A stretch of DNA of 25,789 nt from a virus. The notes beneath the pieces are model-generated. The model was not told the origin of the DNA. It saw nothing but the letters and a program-made list of their open reading frames with translations, and ran no database searches. The stretch lies in the IMG/VR virus record IMGVR_UViG_3300008448_000557, positions 1 to 25,789 of that record, one strand, 5' to 3'. The position numbers were made by a program, and so were the translations under genes. Positions 23,793 through 25,789 of this stretch are shown here, piece by piece (position 1 is the stretch's first letter; each line of letters begins with the position of its first letter).

Positions 23793-23946
23793 CATCAACG
23801 GATTGGTAACCCGTTGTAGTTCTAGGAAGCGCACCCCGAACCCTTATTGAAGGAGCGGGCTTCGTCAAAGCTACATGATTCTGTCCTAGCAGACTTGTAT
23901 GCGGCAACCAAGCCTAAAGCTCGTATCTTTCAATAAGGGTTTTTTG
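23793..23946 (+). ncRNA. Candidate small structured RNA with predicted pseudoknot
   Basis: Starts after a TATAAT promoter and ends in a T tract. Predicted elements: a 5' hairpin CAACGG/CCGTTG (23796-23801/23811-23816); a 13-bp perfect closing stem AACCCTTATTGAA (23839-23851) with TTCAATAAGGGTT (23929-23941) running into TTTTTT; inside it GAGC/GCTC (23853-23856/23919-23922), GGGCTT/AAGCCT (23857-23862/23910-23915), TACA/TGTA, and TCTG/CAGA closing a hexaloop TCCTAG (23884-23889). That hexaloop is fully complementary to CTAGGA at 23822-23827, giving a pseudoknot. No RNA family is recognised. The final stem plus T tract may also act as a terminator. Confidence 0.7.
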
Positions 23947-24332
23947 CTTTCTGCCGTTACCTTGTTCCAAGTATCTATCGGGTTACTGGGTGGCATGAGG
24001 GAAGCGTAGGAAGCCGTAAGGTGTAGTCCGCAGTCCATCACCCTACAACGTTCTGACTTGGGATGAGAGCGCAAAGAAGATACAAGGCGCAATCGGGGGA
24101 GTTCCTGTGTTGTCCGTGGTTCAGTCTGCGGGTGGCGATACAGGGCTGGGTAGCCGAGTTAGACATTGCCAAGCGATGGAAAGTACCCAGAGATAACACA
24201 AGCTGGATTGATGTTGTCCCATACGGAAACGAATACGTGGCTCCGGGAATGTGGAAATTCGCCGAAGGGAGACAACCTCTCCCATAGGCAGAGTTTTGCC
24301 AGCCGATCCTCACCGTCCACCAAGAATGTGAA

Positions 24333-24686
24333 ATGAAAGCAAATATCGCTAGGCTAAAGCGCAAAGCAAATAAGATATCCCTCTCAGTCAAGTTAGGCGG
24401 TATGTCTGCTAATGAGGTGGCTTCTTACATAAGACTAAGCAGTGATGGTTTTTTGTTTAGTGCAGAGTGGAAAGCGTTACGTCTACTGGCTATTGAAAAA
24501 TATGGGTTGACTTGTTTGTGTTGTGGCAGGGACAACTCTCCTCGGTATCCAACCAACATAGACCACATCAAACCAAGAAAATATTTTCCAGAACTGGCTC
24601 TTGATATAAATAACTTGCAACCTCTTTGCGGCCCATGCAACAAAAGGAAAGGAAACAAAAGCATAAGTTACAGGTTAAATACTTAG
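24333..24686 (+). CDS. Stand-alone HNH endonuclease
   Basis: 117 residues. The HNH/zinc pattern is complete: C61-x2-C64, the D77-H78-I (NIDHIKPR) catalytic strand, N94, C99-x2-C102, and N103 with KRKGNKS after it. Phage HNH proteins of this size are free-standing homing-type nucleases or packaging-associated nucleases. With no terminase nearby, a homing or mobile role is more likely. It follows the RNA-rich region directly and has no good Shine-Dalgarno sequence before the ATG. Nothing indicates an intron in a neighbouring gene. Confidence 0.88.
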   Translation: MKANIARLKRKANKISLSVKLGGMSANEVASYIRLSSDGFLFSAEWKALRLLAIEKYGLTCLCCGRDNSPRYPTNIDHIKPRKYFPELALDINNLQPLCGPCNKRKGNKSISYRLNT

Positions 24687-24745
24687 GCCATATTGTCTTT
24701 TTATTTCTGATGGAATATATCTGGTAGGTGTTTTCCCTACGTCAC

Positions 24746-24773
24746 TGGTAATAGTGGTAATTATGTGTATAAT
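24746..24773 (+). promoter_or_regulatory. Promoter for the right-end small-gene operon
   Basis: A perfect TATAAT (24768-24773) preceded by TGTG. The -35 region is poor, but two direct repeats TGGTAAT (24746 and 24755), 9 bases apart, could bind an activator. Expected start near 24780, just before the ATG at 24795. It shares TGTGTATAAT with the promoter at 23777-23786. Confidence 0.6.
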
Positions 24774-24794
24774 TGTGCATAAAGGTGCAAAGTA

Positions 24795-25022
24795 ATGGAA
24801 GAATATCTAAAAAAGCGTGTAAAGTATTGGAAGACTAAGTATGCCTCTGACGGGGATATCAAGAGCCTAGTTCGTATGCGTGAGTGCATGATTATTTTAA
24901 AGGAGGCAAAGAAGAGTGACATGGGTACTGGCAGTTTTATTGGGCGCTCCAGTTCTACTGGTAACGATATACGGAGTGATCAGTTTCTTTCGAAAGGACA
25001 GAGATGGATGAATACGATATAG
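24795..25022 (+). CDS. Small hypothetical protein
   Basis: 75 residues, basic N-terminal helix (MEEYLKKRVKYWKTKYASDG, then VRMRECMIILKEAKKS) and a Gly/Ser-rich C-terminus. An AAAGG lies about 11 bases before the ATG, and a TATAAT promoter lies about 22 bases upstream. It overlaps the next small gene by 19 bases. Function unknown. The second half has a less protein-like composition, so the true stop is certain but the importance of the C-terminus is not. Confidence 0.6.
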   Translation: MEEYLKKRVKYWKTKYASDGDIKSLVRMRECMIILKEAKKSDMGTGSFIGRSSSTGNDIRSDQFLSKGQRWMNTI

Positions 25023-25141
25023 AAGAGCTGAAGGCTCAAGACAGATTTGAAAAACATATGCGGGCTAGGTTGATGGCCAATCCTGACTGCCGTGATCCAG
25101 ACCATATCGGCTGTGAGAAGTGTGAGGATGAAGATGAGTAA
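25004..25141 (+). CDS. 45-residue Cys-containing hypothetical protein
   Basis: Very short ORF beginning MDEYDIEELKAQDRFEKHMR and ending in acidic residues. C29 and C37-x2-C40 (HIGCEKC) with His/Asp nearby could bind a metal. AAAGGA lies about 6 bases before the ATG, a good ribosome binding site. It overlaps the upstream ORF by 19 bases and the next by 8, the compact style of this gene cluster. Function unknown. Confidence 0.6.
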   Translation: MDEYDIEELKAQDRFEKHMRARLMANPDCRDPDHIGCEKCEDEDE

Positions 25142-25382
25142 GTATCAAGCGCAAACATTTAGCCCTGTTGCTCAAGGGCAGACCGCATTAAAAACAAAGA
25201 AACAAACTGACCGATGGATGCATAGCCAAGGAAAGTTATGTTGGAAATGCCAGAAGGAATCAATACCCGAAAAGGGGTGTGAATTATCGTTTCAGACTGG
25301 CATACACAGGTATGTATGCAAGGGATGTATAGACGCAAGAAAGGCGAAGCATGACGGACATGGAACTACTGAGGTTAGCTGA
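25134..25382 (+). CDS. Small zinc-ribbon-like protein
   Basis: 82 residues from ATG 25134, chosen because GAGG lies 6 bases before it; starts at 25092 or 25128 are also in frame. Two C-x2-C pairs, CWKC and CKGC (in YVCKGCIDARK), about 28 residues apart, form a probable zinc ribbon, with a third lone Cys between. Such small phage proteins may bind nucleic acid or modify host enzymes. The specific role is unknown. Confidence 0.7.
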   Translation: MSKYQAQTFSPVAQGQTALKTKKQTDRWMHSQGKLCWKCQKESIPEKGCELSFQTGIHRYVCKGCIDARKAKHDGHGTTEVS

Positions 25383-25536
25383 CAAGTACGGGGTAACAGC
25401 CGTCACAAAGTTTGAGTGGAACTTTGATAAGCAAAGGTTTGATAACGTAGACGATATGTTGGATGGCGATGCGGCAGGTCTGCTCTTGTTCGCCAAGGCT
25501 TTATTAAAACTTAAAAAGGAAAAGAAACATGAGTGA
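25351..25536 (+). CDS. 61-residue hypothetical protein
   Basis: Helical protein MTDMELLRLADKYGVTAVTK..., with an acidic middle (DNVDDMLDGDAAG) and a Lys-rich C-terminal helix (FAKALLKLKKEKKHE). AAAGG lies about 7 bases upstream. It overlaps the previous gene by 32 bases and the next by 8. No function recognised. Confidence 0.65.
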   Translation: MTDMELLRLADKYGVTAVTKFEWNFDKQRFDNVDDMLDGDAAGLLLFAKALLKLKKEKKHE

Positions 25537-25735
25537 TATACCAGCATTTCCAAGACCATATAGCGGCACATCACAGTTTGCACAAGAAGGCATGACACTG
25601 CGTGATTACTTTGCGGCGCGGGTCTTACCGATGGCTATAAAAGAAATGAACGATGCAGAGTCTTATGGTGCAGATGATGCGGCCAATCTTGCGTATCAAT
25701 ACGCAGACTCCATGATGAGAGCGAGGGAGGCATGA
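25529..25735 (+). CDS. Small phage protein of the 'MTLRDYFAA' type
   Basis: 68 residues. N-terminal Pro/Gly region (IPAFPRPYSGT), then GMTLRDYFAARVLPMAIKEM and a C-terminal helix AYQYADSMMRAREA. I recognise the MTLRDYFAAxxL motif from very many phage small proteins of unknown function. A strong AAAAAGGAAAAG precedes the ATG. It is a likely distant relative of the gene at 19885-20079. The stop overlaps the next ATG (ATGA). Confidence 0.8.
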   Translation: MSDIPAFPRPYSGTSQFAQEGMTLRDYFAARVLPMAIKEMNDAESYGADDAANLAYQYADSMMRAREA

Positions 25736-25789
25736 CAGCAGAAGATGAGGAGTTCAACCGGATTGAGATGGAGTCTCGCATAAAGCAAG
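25732..25789 (+). CDS. Hypothetical protein, truncated by the window edge
   Basis: Only the first 19 codons are present (MTAEDEEFNRIEMESRIKQ). The ATG overlaps the previous stop (ATGA). Acidic, probably helical. Nothing more can be said. Confidence 0.6.
   Translation, partial: MTAEDEEFNRIEMESRIKQ

Larger units (their letters stand above)
23520..24332 (+). other. 813-base region without a convincing gene, rich in RNA-like secondary structure
   Basis: Between the VRR-NUC stop and the HNH start no frame looks like a real protein. Instead there are: the terminator at 23570-23598; nested stems at 23599-23674; a 12-bp perfect inverted repeat at 23671-23682/23755-23766; a promoter at 23759-23786; a candidate small RNA at 23793-23946; an 8-bp long-range stem 23965-23972/24056-24063 (TTCCAAGT/ACTTGGGA, one G-U) enclosing a stem 24016-24023/24039-24046; a hairpin 24146-24152/24184-24190 (CTGGGTA/TACCCAG) with an inner stem ATTGC/GCGAT; and GGGAGA/TCTCCC at 24267-24272/24278-24283. 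The density of perfect pairings suggests one or more structured non-coding RNAs. Confidence 0.7.

Noticed and set aside
24063-24287. 74-residue ORF inside the gene-free region
   Set aside because: No ribosome site, codon choice unlike the neighbouring genes in its first half, no recognisable motif, and it coincides with perfect RNA-type stems (24146-24190, 24267-24283).
23520-24686. Group I intron carrying the HNH gene
   Set aside because: The VRR-NUC gene upstream appears complete and no split gene is visible on the other side. I could not identify the conserved P/Q/R/S intron core sequences.
24333-24686. IscB/OMEGA-type system (HNH protein next to structured RNA, as in HEARO)
   Set aside because: The protein is only 117 residues, an HNH domain alone, with no RuvC or bridge-helix region. 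Proximity to structured RNA is not enough.
1-25789. Prophage or integrative-element signals (integrase, attachment sites, host flanks), CRISPR arrays, insertion sequences
   Set aside because: None seen: no tyrosine or serine recombinase, no transposase, no regularly spaced repeats, and every gene is phage-like up to both window edges.

Overview
This window is a fragment of a tailed-phage genome (Caudoviricetes), most likely an uncultured aquatic phage with a short tail. Every recognisable gene is a phage gene: holin and lysozyme, virion and tail proteins, a giant polyvalent virion protein, an Erf-type annealing protein with an SSB-like partner, RecB-like and VRR-NUC nucleases, and HNH nucleases. 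Genes are packed with 1-4 base overlaps. No host gene, integrase, rRNA, CRISPR array or confident tRNA is visible. Terminase, portal, capsid and DNA polymerase are absent, so this is not a whole genome. The host cannot be named from the sequence.

Layout. (1) Bases 1-1447, rightward: lysis module with two small coiled-coil membrane proteins, a GTA-type holin and a GH24 lysozyme. (2) Bases 1451-18183, rightward: virion module with a P22 gp10-like stabilisation/tail protein, small structural proteins, three large low-complexity virion proteins sharing short Gly-Gly motifs, and a 2629-residue polyvalent protein (DdrB/ParB-like, HELLH zincin, ADP-ribosyltransferase-like and LPD38-like domains). 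(3) Bases 18198-23124, leftward: twelve tightly coupled genes for DNA recombination and processing (Erf, SSB-like, PD-(D/E)XK nuclease, small HNH nuclease, PAPS-reductase-like enzyme, ribbon-helix-helix protein, several unknowns). A near-consensus sigma-70 promoter with an overlapping inverted repeat reads into them. (4) Bases 23232-25789, rightward: VRR-NUC nuclease, a strong terminator, an 813-base region without a convincing gene but full of complementary segments, a stand-alone HNH nuclease, then small overlapping ORFs running off the right edge.

The most unusual content is non-coding. Between 23599 and 24304 there are several long perfect inverted repeats. One candidate small RNA (about 23793-23946) has its own promoter, a 13-bp closing stem running into a T tract, and a hexaloop fully complementary to an upstream hexamer (a predicted pseudoknot). 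Just upstream, two long stems compete for the same four bases. Separately, a 14-bp palindrome TGGWAACGTTWCCA occurs five times (with at most one deviation from perfect symmetry), spaced about 4-6 kb apart. One copy exactly fills the gap between the two convergent operons and another touches the VRR-NUC start codon. This looks like a dispersed protein-binding site.

How the parts fit: the leftward operon and the VRR-NUC/right-end genes look like early or middle functions transcribed divergently from 23125-23231. The left 18 kb is a late operon whose promoter lies outside the window. The two transcription units converge at 18184-18197.
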